Positions 38,210 to 49,589 of a DNA stretch of 64,000 nucleotides are shown here, piece after piece (position 1 is the first letter of the stretch; each line of letters starts with the position of its first letter). Under the pieces are notes generated by a model. That model was given only the letters and a program-made list of their open reading frames with translations. It was not told the DNA's origin and made no database searches. The DNA is from Vesta saturnalis. Taxonomy: Eukaryota; Arthropoda; Insecta; Coleoptera; Lampyridae. Position numbers and translations under genes: made by a program. The stretch spans positions 1,941,053 through 2,005,052 of the forward strand of contig JARFJB010000982.1 in NCBI GenBank assembly GCA_036346205.1, in the 5' to 3' direction.

Positions 38210-38527
38210 ATGCCTTTTACTGCCGAACAAGACAAGTTTATTTTGGAAGCTTATTTCCGAAACCGCCAAACAGATGTGGATGGAAACTGGAAGTATTCAG
38301 TACGATTATGTGTTGAAGAATATCGAAATCACTTTCAGAACATCGAATTAGATGGTGCTTTATGTCGACACATTCGAAGTTAGTCGTTTTCATGAGCATT
38401 GTAGTGTTTGCAAGGGAAAATCTACGGGTCGCACAACTGTACTTGCAGAGGAAGTAGGTTGAAAATGTACGTACACATTTGGAAAGAAGTGCTACAAAAC
38501 CATTACGACAATTGGCCCAGAGAACAG
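38210..38527 (+). pseudogene. DUF4817-like helix-turn-helix exon of a mariner-type transposase
   Basis: ATG at 38210. MPFTAEQDKFILEAYFRN, EEYRNHFQNIELDG and, after a frameshift and TAG near 38383, KGKSTGRTT and a VRTHLERSATKPLRQLA block. This is the layout of the N-terminal helix-turn-helix exon found in front of insect mariner-like DDE transposases. It ends at a splice-donor-like CAG|GTAATT at 38527. No catalytic exon follows; a catalytic domain of a similar kind exists only in the element at 45092. Confidence 0.6.
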
Positions 38528-40157
38528 GTAATTTTGCATTATACAAAACATGATTGACTTGTATGTTTAAGCAATAAAATAAAAAGAATCTTAAAAACCA
38601 AACATTAACTAAGTAAAGTTAGATGGACAACATTGTGCATATTTCAATATAAGCAATTGTTACAGGTCTTTTTATGGCACGTGCCATAAAGCAGTCAAAC
38701 GTCAATTACATTTTCATCCTTACAAAATAACGGTTGTGCAAGAATTGCTTAGATTTTCAAAAGCGTTAAGAATATTCGCATGACAATATGTAATCTAAAT
38801 AATAATCGACTGTTCTTCCTTTAATTGAATAACCCACTTCAAAATTGTTTTGACACTTTTTGTCGTTTGTAAGGAAGTACTCGACAGCTTTTAAGAGCAC
38901 TTTTGGATAAGTCTTCGGTAACATTTACCACAGCACAAAACGACTAAGATGGCATCGGAAAAATTGATGTTTGTTTACAAAAACAGACTGCATAGTTACG
39001 AAAGCAAGGTGACAACAATTCGATTATATTCTTTGCCAAAATAAAAGTCGAGCCCACTTTGTTTATTACTAAAAATTCGCATGACAATATATGTAACAAA
39101 TAAAATCGATGTCTTTTTAATTGAATAACCCACTAAAAGGACATTAAATATAGAAGGAACCACGGTGTTACAGTAGATGTTCGGTCAACGTACATCCTCG
39201 GGTCAGAGGCCTCCGAAGTACACTGTTGACCTCGAATGTCTTTGATAAAAGAGATATTATAGCTATAGGCGTGTATTAATCAACTAAATTAATCTAAACA
39301 AAGGCTATCATAAAAATGTAAATAAGTTTAAAGAGCGTGTAACACTGAAACAGTTTAAATTTTGATGTTAATTGTTTTGACGTAGATGTTTAGATTTTCA
39401 TAGAAATAAAATGTTTATCTACAAGATTATGTCCTTTAAATCCAAAAGTGAATATGGTGATTTAAAATAGCGCCTTATTAACTATAACTAAAACTTAGTG
39501 TTTGTCCTTTACAATTATATAACAACACTTTTCACAACGAAATCAGTCTGTAAAGAGTTTCAATATTGCAAGCATAAACTGGTGTCCAACATCACATAAT
39601 ATTTAGGCATTGCACACCATCACAACATGGTCACTTTTTACTAAACAAAATCGATCCATAAATAAAGAATTCATTTAAAACGGCGTTCAAAAAACTTGTG
39701 TTTGCATATCATAGCTATATTAACATTCATTTTCAAACGAAATTAGTTTATAAATAAAGACACTTGTTCCATAAGATGAAATCATAAAATTTAGCAATAT
39801 GACTACACATTTTCCCAACGAGATCCATTTAAATCTTAAAGCAAAGAATTTTAATATGGTGGATCCAAAAACTATCCTCCAAAATTTATGGCTTAGGAAT
39901 TTTTGCCGCCAAATTACGCCTTGTATCAAAAAATGTATAGAACAATATTAATTGATATGTTTAAGATCTATATCTAGGTATTTTATACCTTTGTAATATG
40001 CAGATGTTACATGAATATTTAATAAAACACTTATAAACCCACCCTCTCCACCGCTGGATTTTTCCCATAATTAACCAACTCTAGAAAAATAAAATGAAGC
40101 CGAAATACAAATTTTGACGTATGTAGTATTATGGCTCTGAGTTTCTCGGATACTAAC
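38528..40157. other. AT-rich spacer with a dispersed repeat
   Basis: No gene recognised. A block containing ATTCGCATGACAATAT and AATTGAATAACCCACT occurs twice in direct orientation (about 38771-38835 and 39069-39137). A perfect 16-bp palindrome TATGGCACGTGCCATA lies near 38673-38688. Confidence 0.55.
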
Positions 40158-40615
40158 ACACACACGCGTACGCTCGCACGCACACGCACCACCCACGCAC
40201 CACAGCACCCGCACGTACGCCGCACGCACCCACACACACAGCACCACAACACGCACACACGCACACGCACACCGCACCGCACGCACGCACACGCACACAA
40301 CACACACACGCCCACGCGCATGCCACGCGCGTCAAACACGCAAACACCAGCACGCACGCACACACGCACCCACGCACGCACGCACGCACAAAATCACGCA
40401 CCACGCACCCACGCACGCACCCACCCACGCACCTACACACACAGCACACGCCACAGCGACACACAGCGACGCACACACGCCCACACACACACACAACACA
40501 CACACACACACACACACACACGACACACACGCACACGCACACGCACACGCACACGCACACGCACACGCACACGCACACGCACACGCACACAGCACACGCA
40601 CACGCACACGCACAC

Positions 40616-40650
<35 letters not shown>
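40158..40650. repeat. (CA)n / CACG-rich microsatellite
   Basis: About 490 bp of CA, CACG, CACGCAC and GCACAC units. The apparent long His/Thr/Arg or Val/Cys proteins across it are artefacts. Confidence 0.95.
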
Positions 40651-40653
<3 letters not shown>

Positions 40654-40861
40654 CAGTAAAGAAAAACACAATTTATTGATAAAAAACATTTATTTACAAT
40701 TTTTCATAGTATGCTCCTCTACAGTTAATGCATTTTTACACTCGATAAAACCAGCCTGTAAAACATTTCCTTCAATATTTCTGCCTTAGGTTCTTTATTT
40801 CATTTTTAAATGCAACGGCTTCTTTAGTCGATGTAGAACGTAAACCTTGTGCTTATCCTTT

Positions 40862-43121
40862 ACAGCCGAAATAATAAGAAATCTTTAGGTGCCAAATCTG
40901 AACTGTATAGAGAATTATTCTTTACCTCAATATTTGGGCATTCGAATACTCAATCGTACAAGGAGCAGTGTGAGGCCGAACGGTATCATGATACAAGAAG
41001 ATCCTTCCTGTTGGGCGCTTTTCACGAATATTTTGGAGAACGAGAGGCAAACTCTTTGGTTGCAAAGCCCTTGCTCACGTGCCGGCTCAGAAAAAGAAAA
41101 CTAGACCCTAGAGCAACGCCATGTATATTTGTCGGATATGGTCTGGAATCTAAAGCTTACAGACTTTACGACGGTGTAAAAATGTGTTTTCATATCAAGA
41201 GATCTGACATTTTCTTAAAATGAAAAGGGGAATTCTTTGTTGTCTAAACCTCGTAATAATGATGACCGTCCTTTCTATATCTTATCCGAAAATGAAATAA
41301 AAGGAGAGATGGGCCAAGAAATACCTGTACCAAGAGTTCAAAGGACACGTAAGAAACCAGAGGCATTAAATGATTATATTACATATTTTTCTGCATTCAC
41401 CGGGATGTTTGTGATCCATTAACTATAGAAGTTATGAAACGTCCAGATAAATAATTTTGGATAAAATCGATGGTTGCTGAAATGGAATCCCAAAGACCAA
41501 ATCACACATGGGGTTTAGTAGACCTCCTCCAGGGAAAAAGGCCTTACAATCAAAATGAGCGTTCCGCCAAAAGAGACGCATCAGGTAAAATTATAAAGTG
41601 CAAATCATATCTAGTGGTTAAAGGCTGCGGCCAGAAGAAAGGGATGGACTTAGATGAAAATTGTTCACCAGTGGTTCGCTACAGTTCTATCAGATATTTA
41701 CTGGCCTTAACGGCCGAACATGACTTGATATTGAACAAATGGATGCTATGGCCGCATTCCTCCAAAGTGATCTGACCGAAGAACTTTCAACCACATGGAT
41801 ATATTAATTCAAATAAAGTGTGTCATCTCAGAAAATGTTTGAATGGACTTAAACAGTCAGGTCGTACGTGGAACACTGAGTTAAATTCGTGTATAAAAAA
41901 TAAAGTTGGCCTGCAACAATCAAGTTTTGATCCATGTGTTTACTTCAAAATAACGGATCGTGATATGTTCATCCTAGCAGTTTGGGTGGACGATGCATTA
42001 ATGTTCTCCAACAATATAAAATGAAAACCAATCAAACACCAACTTGGAGATCATTTAAAAATGACTGGCATAGGAGAAGCAATATATATTTTGGGTGTTC
42101 AAATCGAGCGGAATAGAAAAGAAAAGTAAATCTCTATTAATCAGCAATTGTATATTGAAGAAGTGCTGAGGCGTTTTAGCATGGAAAATTGTAATCCTGC
42201 CGCTACCCCGACGATCCCTAATTTAAAATTGTCTATAGATCATGAGGCAAGTGAAGATAATGCAAATATTCCATATCGCGAAGCTGTTGGTAGCTTATTG
42301 TTTGCCTCCCAGGTGTCGAGATCTGACATATCGTATGCAGTCAATTGTGCCAGCCGCTTTAGTACCTGTTGGGATTACATTCACATTTTAACAGTTTTTA
42401 AGATTGTATTGCGCATGAGCACTACGTGTAATTATGCGCAAGCATATGTTCTGTAGGTAGTAAGTAATAAAGGTTGTGAGAGACACACGCCGTGGTTATT
42501 CTTTATACAATAAAGCCGTTAGTAAATTAAAGTGTTATTTTCTTCCGATCCATACCTCAACAGTACCGAACATTGATAGCCGTAAAAGAATCCTACGTTA
42601 CTTTTAAGGAACGGTGGATAGAAAATTAGAATACGATGGTAGAAATGATAAGATATCAGAAGTACATGGCTATAGCCAGTGACCCAAACGAAAGGGGATC
42701 CACAACAGGATTTGTTTTTTTAAATAATGGTGCAATATCCTAGAACATAAGAAAACAGCCTACCATAGCATTCAGCACAACGGAAGCAAAATATATGGTA
42801 ATGTCTGCTGCAACTAAAGAAGACTTATGGTTAAAACTCTTACCAGATGAAATATTGAAGCCATCCGTGCCCTCAATCGACTACTATATTTGTTGGCAAT
42901 GTTGGAGCAAAAACTTAGCTGCAAATGGAGGAATAGCCGGTCTCGAACTAAACATATTAATATACGTCATCACTTCATTCGTGGAAGGCGAGCAGTGGAA
43001 GATAGAATTTCGAAGCGTCGGGACAAAGGAAATGGTGGCCGATTCGTTGACAAAGTCGCTGAACAAGGACAAGTTTAATTTTTATGCTGTGAATCAAGAA
43101 CTGACAGGGATTACCAAATAA
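40862..43121 (+). pseudogene. Ty1/copia pol, 3' half (integrase end, RT, RNase H)
   Basis: Begins within the integrase (LNRTRSSVRPN block near 40950), then a KLDPRATPCIFVGYGLESKA block (41099-41158) typical of copia integrase C-termini. The reverse transcriptase starts near 41470 with an NHTWGLVDL block and continues with KCKSYLVVKG, DENCSPVV, a LNGLKQSGRTW block (41838-41870) and ILAVWVDDALMF (41971-42006), where YVDD is replaced by WVDD. GDHLKMTGIGEAIYILGVQI and a SDISYAVNCASRF block follow. RNase H has the EAKYMVMSAA block (42785-42815) and a VADSLTK end. Frameshifts and stops at several points; gag and protease are absent. Confidence 0.8.
42394..42555. other. About 160-bp intruding segment inside copia pol
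   Basis: Copia homology stops after SRFSTCWDYIH and resumes near 42560 with RKRILRYF. The intervening stretch has AACAGT at both edges (about 42390 and 42551) and an ACAATAAAGC poly(A)-like signal. It may be a small insertion with a 6-bp duplication, or a solo LTR. Confidence 0.4.
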
Positions 43122-43660
43122 GGGAGGGGTTGACATTTTGGTTATTTGATTGCATAAATTGTAAAATGCTTTCTATAATTTTTCTAGTGTGTGATTTTTA
43201 TAACTTCCAATATTAAAACGTGTTTGTTTCAATGTGAATGAAACCCCAACAAACTGCAACCATAGATATACGCTCAAACAAAATGAAATGTAGTGAATTT
43301 TGATTTATGAATAATAGGTAGTATATTACATACCGAGGCGGAAAGTGTTCCATTCCTGCCGAGAGAATAGTTCCGAGAGGTGAAGCCTTGAGGTGAACTA
43401 GTTCTCGAGACAGGGAATGGTACTGTTGCCGAGGTTTGTATACGATTTTATTCACAATTATAGAACAAGCAACATTATACAGTTCAAATCAAGGAATTTT
43501 GGAACACGTCCATCACGGTTTCTCGTTTAATATTGAAGGTCGTGACAATGCGACTTTTAATTTTACTTTAATGTTATGCTTACTATTTTCTATTGGTTTT
43601 TCGTTACTTGTTATCAATAATTCACTTATTAAATATGCTTATTAAAGAAAACGTGTTGTT
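43120..43660 (+). mobile_element. Candidate polypurine tract and 3' LTR of copia element
   Basis: The pol stop TAA (43119-43121) is followed at once by AGGGAGGGG and TGACATTTTGG, the usual arrangement of polypurine tract then LTR start. The right end cannot be set because no 5' LTR is present for comparison. Confidence 0.4.
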
Positions 43661-44199
43661 TGTTTCCACCTATTGCTTATGTTCACTCACCATCTACGCA
43701 CGTGAGAAAAATTGTTGCATACTCTTGACCCTTTATTAAAATTGACAAGTTTTCAATTTGACATTGATAGTAGCTCCCCACAGGTTGGAAAGTGGTCCAT
43801 TACTGACCGCTTCATCTCATTACTGTCTCCTTTTTTTGCTATTACTGGCCGCTTAAAGTAAACCTGTAGAATCATTCACTTTTCAACCTTCAACCTTTAA
43901 ATGGTTAAAAAACGGTACGTTACAAACTAATTGTGAATAATAGTATATTACTTTACAAGGAAGCAAATCCTTACGTCCTGTGTAAAGTACATTATTTTTT
44001 CACTATCAACATTACAAAAATTCATTAGGAGAATCTTGTGTCATTGTAGCAAAATTAAGTAGTGGTCTTTGCATTGGTACTATAGTAACCGTTTGTCATA
44101 CAGTTTAAATAATATTATATCTCTGTTGTCATTTCAACTTGAAAAGGTTGTGTAAATATAACCTACTTCCCTAGAACGACATATTGTAAGGAGTCTAAG
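43661..44199. other. Spacer without a recognised gene
   Basis: AT-rich, nothing recognised. Confidence 0.5.
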
Positions 44200-44455
44200 A
44201 CACAACGTCCACTGGTTACAACGCCCACCTCGTTATAAACCGCCATCTTGGCCACAACGTCCACTTTTAAATTTGGTCATAGCGTCCACTTTGGTCACAA
44301 CCTCCACCGACATGCACTGGTCATATCCCCCCCACCGACATTGACCGTAACATCTACTTTTCTTTTCCGGTTACAACCGGATCACTACATCTACTTGGTC
44401 ACAATGTCCACCATTGCTCTCGGGCCACATCGTCCCCTGAACAATTGCAGAGGTG
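44200..44455 (+). repeat. GGTCACAACGTCCAC-type minisatellite, copy 1
   Basis: Degenerate tandem units of about 15-27 bp built on GTCACAACGTCCAC, with insertions such as TTTTAAATTTG. The same family lies in opposite orientation at 53815-54150. Confidence 0.8.
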
Positions 44456-44565
44456 TCTAAGACGAATTGTTCTATAGCTCTCCTATCTCAAAAAATCTAA
44501 AAGTGATTCGAATGAAAGTTTCACCGAATCAAATTGTTCATAACTTAAACATACATTTGACTACA

Positions 44566-45085
44566 CAGTGTGTCCCACTTAGTGTGTGCATTTGTTATTT
44601 TTTGCATTTTTGAATTCCCTATTGGAATTAAGGGTGACCTTAATGACAAGTATTGGGTGATAAATGGCGCCGTTTTGGTGCTATTTCATAATTTACAAAA
44701 AAAGATATGATTGTGGCTTACACCGAAAATTTCAATATCTCCGAAACGAAACAACGTGCGAAGATGCGGTTAAAAGAACACCTTGCTTTATCTTTTCTGA
44801 GAACGTCGAAGGGTTTCGATTGAAAACTTGTGGACTAAGTATTTTAAACGTCAGTCGTGGATAACTTATTTTTTAAATAGAACGGTATACTAATTTTACC
44901 ACGACGCGAAGCAAATTTTCATTATCTTTCAATTTTGTTACGGTATGTTTGCGGCTGGTTCCGATTTAATGAATATTTAAGACTAGGGATGTATTACTTT
45001 ATTAGAGTCTACGAGGAAAAGCGTGCGCCGAGGCGCCACCACAAATCATAACTTTCAATCGCACATTCCATTTCTGAATAAAACA
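44566..45085. other. Possible mariner-type terminus fragment and spacer
   Basis: CACAGTGTGTCCCACTTAG at 44566 resembles the CAGGTTGTCCCA terminus of the mariner-like element at 45092, which suggests an end fragment of a relative. No partner end and no gene were found. Confidence 0.35.
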
Positions 45086-45091
45086 AACGTA

Positions 45092-47455
45092 CAGGTTGTC
45101 CCATTTGGTTGTCCTCGCAGGGTATCTCAGTTATTAGCAAAGATACAGAGATGCGGTTTTCGCGAACGTTGGCTACTTTTTGTGAAACGAAAGATGACAC
45201 AAACATAATTACTCTAGCTCTTCTCATTTTTGAGATACAGGGCGTTTTTGAAAAGTTGCATTTTGAGACAGCCCCGTATCTCAGCTATACGATAACTTAT
45301 AGAAAAGTGAAAAGTGTTCTTTATATAATTTTTTCCGTAGAATGCAGTGCTGTTTTCAGAATGAGTCTACGGGGTCAGGTCAAAAGTTATCGGGATCAAC
45401 TTCATTTTTTTAAATGGGACACCCTGTCTATTTTCTCATAATTAAATTTTCCTTGTTCTAAGCATTTCAAATATGTATAGCATTCATCATTTTTATACAA
45501 ATAGCGCAGTATTTCAAATTATTAACTGGATTTGTTAGTGGCCTTTGGTACTGCAATTGTTTTACCATGGCAACTTCATTTTTTGACATTTGTCAATATT
45601 TACAAATTTGTTGATTGTTGAGATCCTTATTGTTAGTAAAGTTTTCAATATTCTTTTCGTTATTTTGAATTTTACAAAGTTTCAAACCATGGCGAATAAT
45701 TTAGGTACGAGAACTATGAGAAATTAGATATGATTGGGGTTTATTACCAAACAAATTTTAATGCAGAGCAAGCGAAGGAAATATATTTTGAAAGGTATTT
45801 ATATTTACTGGAATGTTAGTCATCATTTGAGTTAAATAAAATGTGAATATTATAGATTTCCGGAAAGAAGGCAACCGTGTAAAAACATTCATTAGGTTAA
45901 AACAAAATTTGGAAAATCACGGATCGTTTGAAAGGCCACGCGCCAAAACATATAGAAAAGAAAACGAAGAAAATAATGAAATAAATGTCCTTGCAGAGGT
46001 CACTGTTAACGAAAATTATACGTCTTGCAGAAAATAGAAGAATCGGTGGGCATTTCAAAACGAAAGTATCAAAATATTTAAAAATACCATTATAAACCAT
46101 ATATACCTCAAGTCATCCACCACTTGCATCGATTTCTGTAGATGGTATATTCAGAAAAGTGAAGAAAATGGTAATTTTGGTCGTTTAGTTATATGGTCGG
46201 ATGAAAGCCATATAAGCTCCGCCGGAATTTACAATCGTGCAACGAATCGTTTCTGGTCTAACGAAAATCGGCATGTTACCGTGATCCGTCAGCAGCAAGG
46301 CAGGTTTGGGTTCAATGTGTCCTGTTTCATTTTAGGAGGCAGATTAACATTTTACATGTTTGAAGGCAATTTGAACCATCAACGATATTTGGAAATTTTG
46401 GACATTTGCCTTCCAGAATTGATTGATGATATTCCGTTAGCCTAGCTAAGAGAGGTTTATTTTCAGCAAGACGGGGCACCTTGCCACAATGCAAGACTAG
46501 TAAGAGATTACCTCAATACAATGTTTCAAAACCATTGGATTGGTAACAATGGACCAGTTAATTGGCCAGCAAGGTCCCCAGACCTATCAATTTTAGATTT
46601 TTTTTTGTGGGGCTACCTTAAAAATAAAATTCATCAAAGACGGTATGAAACTCAAGAAGCTTTGATGAATGCTACAAGAGAAGCCTTTGAAGAACTACGT
46701 TTAAGACCCCTATTTTTATTAAGATCCATTCAAGAAATTCTTCGGAGATGTAGGATTTGTATTGACCATAATGGTCAGCAAATTGAGCAATATTTATAAA
46801 ATTTTAATTCTTCTTATTTTCGTTTGTCTCTAAATTTATAAATAAATACATCCAATATTTATATGAGTTTCAAATCAACAATTCTGGAAATAAAATAAAT
46901 TATTTTGCCGAAATTTGTATCTTCTTCAATGACATATAATTACATAATGATGGTTTTCTATATTAGGCACAAAAAAACAATAGAAGATTACGAATTCAAA
47001 GCCTACTAAGAAATTCAGTTAATAATACAAAATACCACGCTATTTATCAAAATAAGTGATAATTGTTATATATATTTGAAGTGCTTAGAACAAGAGAAAT
47101 TTAATTATGAGAAAATAGACAGGGTGTCCCATTTAAAAAAATGAAGTTGATCCCGATAACTTTTGACCTGACCCCGTAGACTCATTCTGAAAACAGCACT
47201 GCATTCTACGGAAAAATTATATAAAGAACACTTTTCACTTTTCTATAAGTTATCGTATAGCTGAGATACGGGGCTGTCTCAAAATGCAACTTTTTCAAAA
47301 ACGCCCTGTATCTCAAAAATGAGAAGAGCTAGAGTAATTATGTTTGTGTCATCTTTCGTTTCACAAAAAGTAGCCAACGTTCGCGAAAACCGCATCTCTG
47401 TATCTTTGCTAATAACTGAGATACCCTGCGAGGACAACCAAAATGGGACAACCTG
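45092..47455 (+). mobile_element. mariner-like element with about 386-bp TIRs, TA duplication
   Basis: Inverted repeats 45092-45478 and 47070-47455 are almost identical and start CAGGTTGTCCCATTTGG / CAGGTTGTCCCATTTTGG. Each is flanked by TA (45090-45091, 47456-47457). A single intron-containing transposase gene lies between them. It is a complete but inactivated copy. Confidence 0.9.
45689..46799 (+). pseudogene. mariner-like DDD transposase, nearly intact but broken
   Basis: ATG 45689-45691; a frameshift follows soon after. A 61-bp intron 45795-45855 (AAAG|GTATTT...TATAG|) sits inside the YFERFPERR block, a conserved site in this group. The helix-turn-helix region continues to about 46030. 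The catalytic domain shows WSDESH (first Asp, about 46198), FQQDGAPCHN (second Asp, 46463-46492) and ARSPDLSILDFFLWGYLKN (third Asp, 46569-46623). The stop is at 46797-46799. Known: these are the three carboxylates of mariner-type transposases. An in-frame TAG lies at about 46442, just before the second Asp block, and there are frame changes near 46035 and 46100-46140. Confidence 0.85.
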
Positions 47456-47457
47456 TA

Positions 47458-48689
47458 CATTGATACATATAGTTTGATTACCCAATTAAACAAACACAAG
47501 GTTTCTTTTCAATGATACCATTATTTTAATTAAAAAAAACAGATGTTACTCATTAAAGCATATTTTCAGAACGATTTGTAAAGGCGTTTATTATATTATC
47601 ATTGTTCATCCGATTAGCGATGTCACTTTCCACGTCCATGAGGGGTAATGTTCAAGAATGTCTTACGACATAGTGGAACTAACTCTAGTTTTAATAGTGA
47701 AAAATTGGTTTCACATTTTGCTTGAGTCACAGATAGTCAACAAAATGTATAATCTTTATAGTATACGATAAAGAACGCTGAAGGATGCATACTAAATCTT
47801 TTAAGCGTAAAGAAGCAATAAACGAAACATCCTGGATATTAAGACGACTCTAATTTATTTTGACAGGTCTCTTGCATCATGAATTTCAGCAAGGCGGAAA
47901 AGGAGCCTTATTTTGACACTAAATTACTCTTGTCGATATTTAAGAACTCCCGATATAACTGAAATTATTTTTATTTGTATGATCTCTTGAATTTGTTAAA
48001 ATATTTCAACTGAACTTTAGTATTGTATCTCACTTAACATATGATACATAATGCTACAAGCTAGCTTCTAATTCTTTCCAGCGACTTTTATGTTCCTCTT
48101 TAGCTGGCTCAAACTGAAATCAGAACTGAAAGTAATGCTTTGGGTTCGGGTTATCTTTGTTCACCTGGTAATTTTACCTAAACGTTAATTGGTAATTTAA
48201 TAGTAAGTTGACAACTCAAATATGTGTAGGTCAATAAGAGAGTATCTTATTCTTATGTCAGCAAAGATGGCAATGCTGGACGCTAAATTATTTCTTTGCC
48301 GAACCGTAATACGCGAAATGTAATGAGAAATGTATTCAGGAACTGAAGTAAATGCAAGAAAAATAAATGAATCCCATTTTGTGGTTTTTCTTTGTTTTAT
48401 CGAAAGATAAAACAAACTGGCAAAAGGAAATTCTGTTGTCAGTACTTTGAAAATTATTTCGTAGCAAAAAATTATTAAAAGTAAGGCGAAAGTAGACATG
48501 TGCAAATCGGAATCAGTTTCTCCAAACCTATAGTAAGTGGCTGTCTGTTTTTCTGACTCCAATAGCTAAATTACAGAAAAGTGAGTGTAATCTTTGGGAA
48601 GCTTGGGCATATGTTCTTGTTTTCTCGATAGTTTTCTTGATAATCACACTTGAAATTGTCTAAAATAAAAGCCCGAACTACCTTTGGGA
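47458..48689. other. AT-rich spacer without a recognised gene
   Basis: A minus-strand frame of 121 codons at 48197-48562 has no recognisable motif and a composition like its surroundings. Confidence 0.5.
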
Positions 48690-48895
48690 AAAGATCACTT
48701 GCCGTAGCGATCTACACCACCTAAATCTCTGGCACAAGGGGCTTATTTCCATACCATCACATAGGACAAACCTATATAAGCGATCGTTCCAATTTAATGT
48801 AACTACTTTATGGAATAGTATACCACAAGAATTGAGAGCTCTTGAATTAAACCAATTCCGTAACACCGTAACGCATACATTTCTAAACCAGTGAA
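48690..48895 (+). pseudogene. LINE reverse transcriptase C-terminal fragment
   Basis: The plus strand reads SIPSHRTNLYKRSF then TTLWNSIPQELRALELNQF, the end block of CR1/jockey-type LINE RTs (hRT..y..SF...a...WNsLP). Only about 65 codons remain; there is no upstream RT and no tail. Confidence 0.55.
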
Positions 48896-49017
48896 AACAA
48901 GTAAATCTATAAATAGAACAAGATTGCGATATTGGCAACTCATCCTCAAATTTTATTGGAAATTTATTTTATTGGCAATTTTATAAAAACTATTCATAGT
49001 CCATTTTCATCATGTAA

Positions 49018-49019
<2 letters not shown>

Positions 49020-49081
<62 letters not shown>
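49020..49081. repeat. (TA)n microsatellite
   Basis: About 60 bp of TA. Confidence 0.95.
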
Positions 49082-49094
49082 GGTATTTATTAAT

Positions 49095-49215
49095 TAGTGT
49101 TCAAGTTTCAGGTAGCGTTATAGTCCAGGCAAAGCTGAGAAACCCTATAACAAAATTATTGCTAGGCGGTGCGCCATTTCTTCTCATGAGCCATCCAAAG
49201 TTCGAAATTTGACCG
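49095..49215. repeat. Dispersed repeat, inverted partner at 53390-53495
   Basis: AGTGTTCA..GGTAGCGTTATAG...GCTAGGCGGTGCGCC here matches the reverse complement of about 53395-53495, with divergence. Each copy lies next to a (TA)n array. Confidence 0.6.
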
Positions 49216-49589
49216 ACTTCATTAGCTTTTATCTGGGAAAGTATCCGATGAAAATTCATTTTCAAACAAAACCTCAGATTGAGATTTTAAAAGATGCAGA
49301 ATTTGCGAAAATACGATTGGCAACTAGGCCAATTTTGTGGTGACATTTGTATATATCAGTGTGACAGGAATTTTTGCACCCATTGCATGGTTCGATTTCA
49401 TATTTTACTGGTGGTCATATACTCATTTAACGAGTACGCAGATATGTACATGGTGTACGGGCTCTGTGGCTGCTGCTGAACAATATGTTCAACAATAAAG
49501 ATGTGTTCTGTACTTTTGTATTGTTTTGATCACCAATATGCTTTTGACGCCTTGTGTCACGTATCATGAATGAAAATGTGTTCTGTACG

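Noticed and set aside
40031..40689. Long Thr/His/Arg-rich or Val/Cys-rich proteins
   Set aside because: Microsatellite artefact: open on both strands across the CA/CG array.
48197..48562. 121-codon minus-strand gene
   Set aside because: No recognised motif, composition like the spacer, no splice or promoter support.
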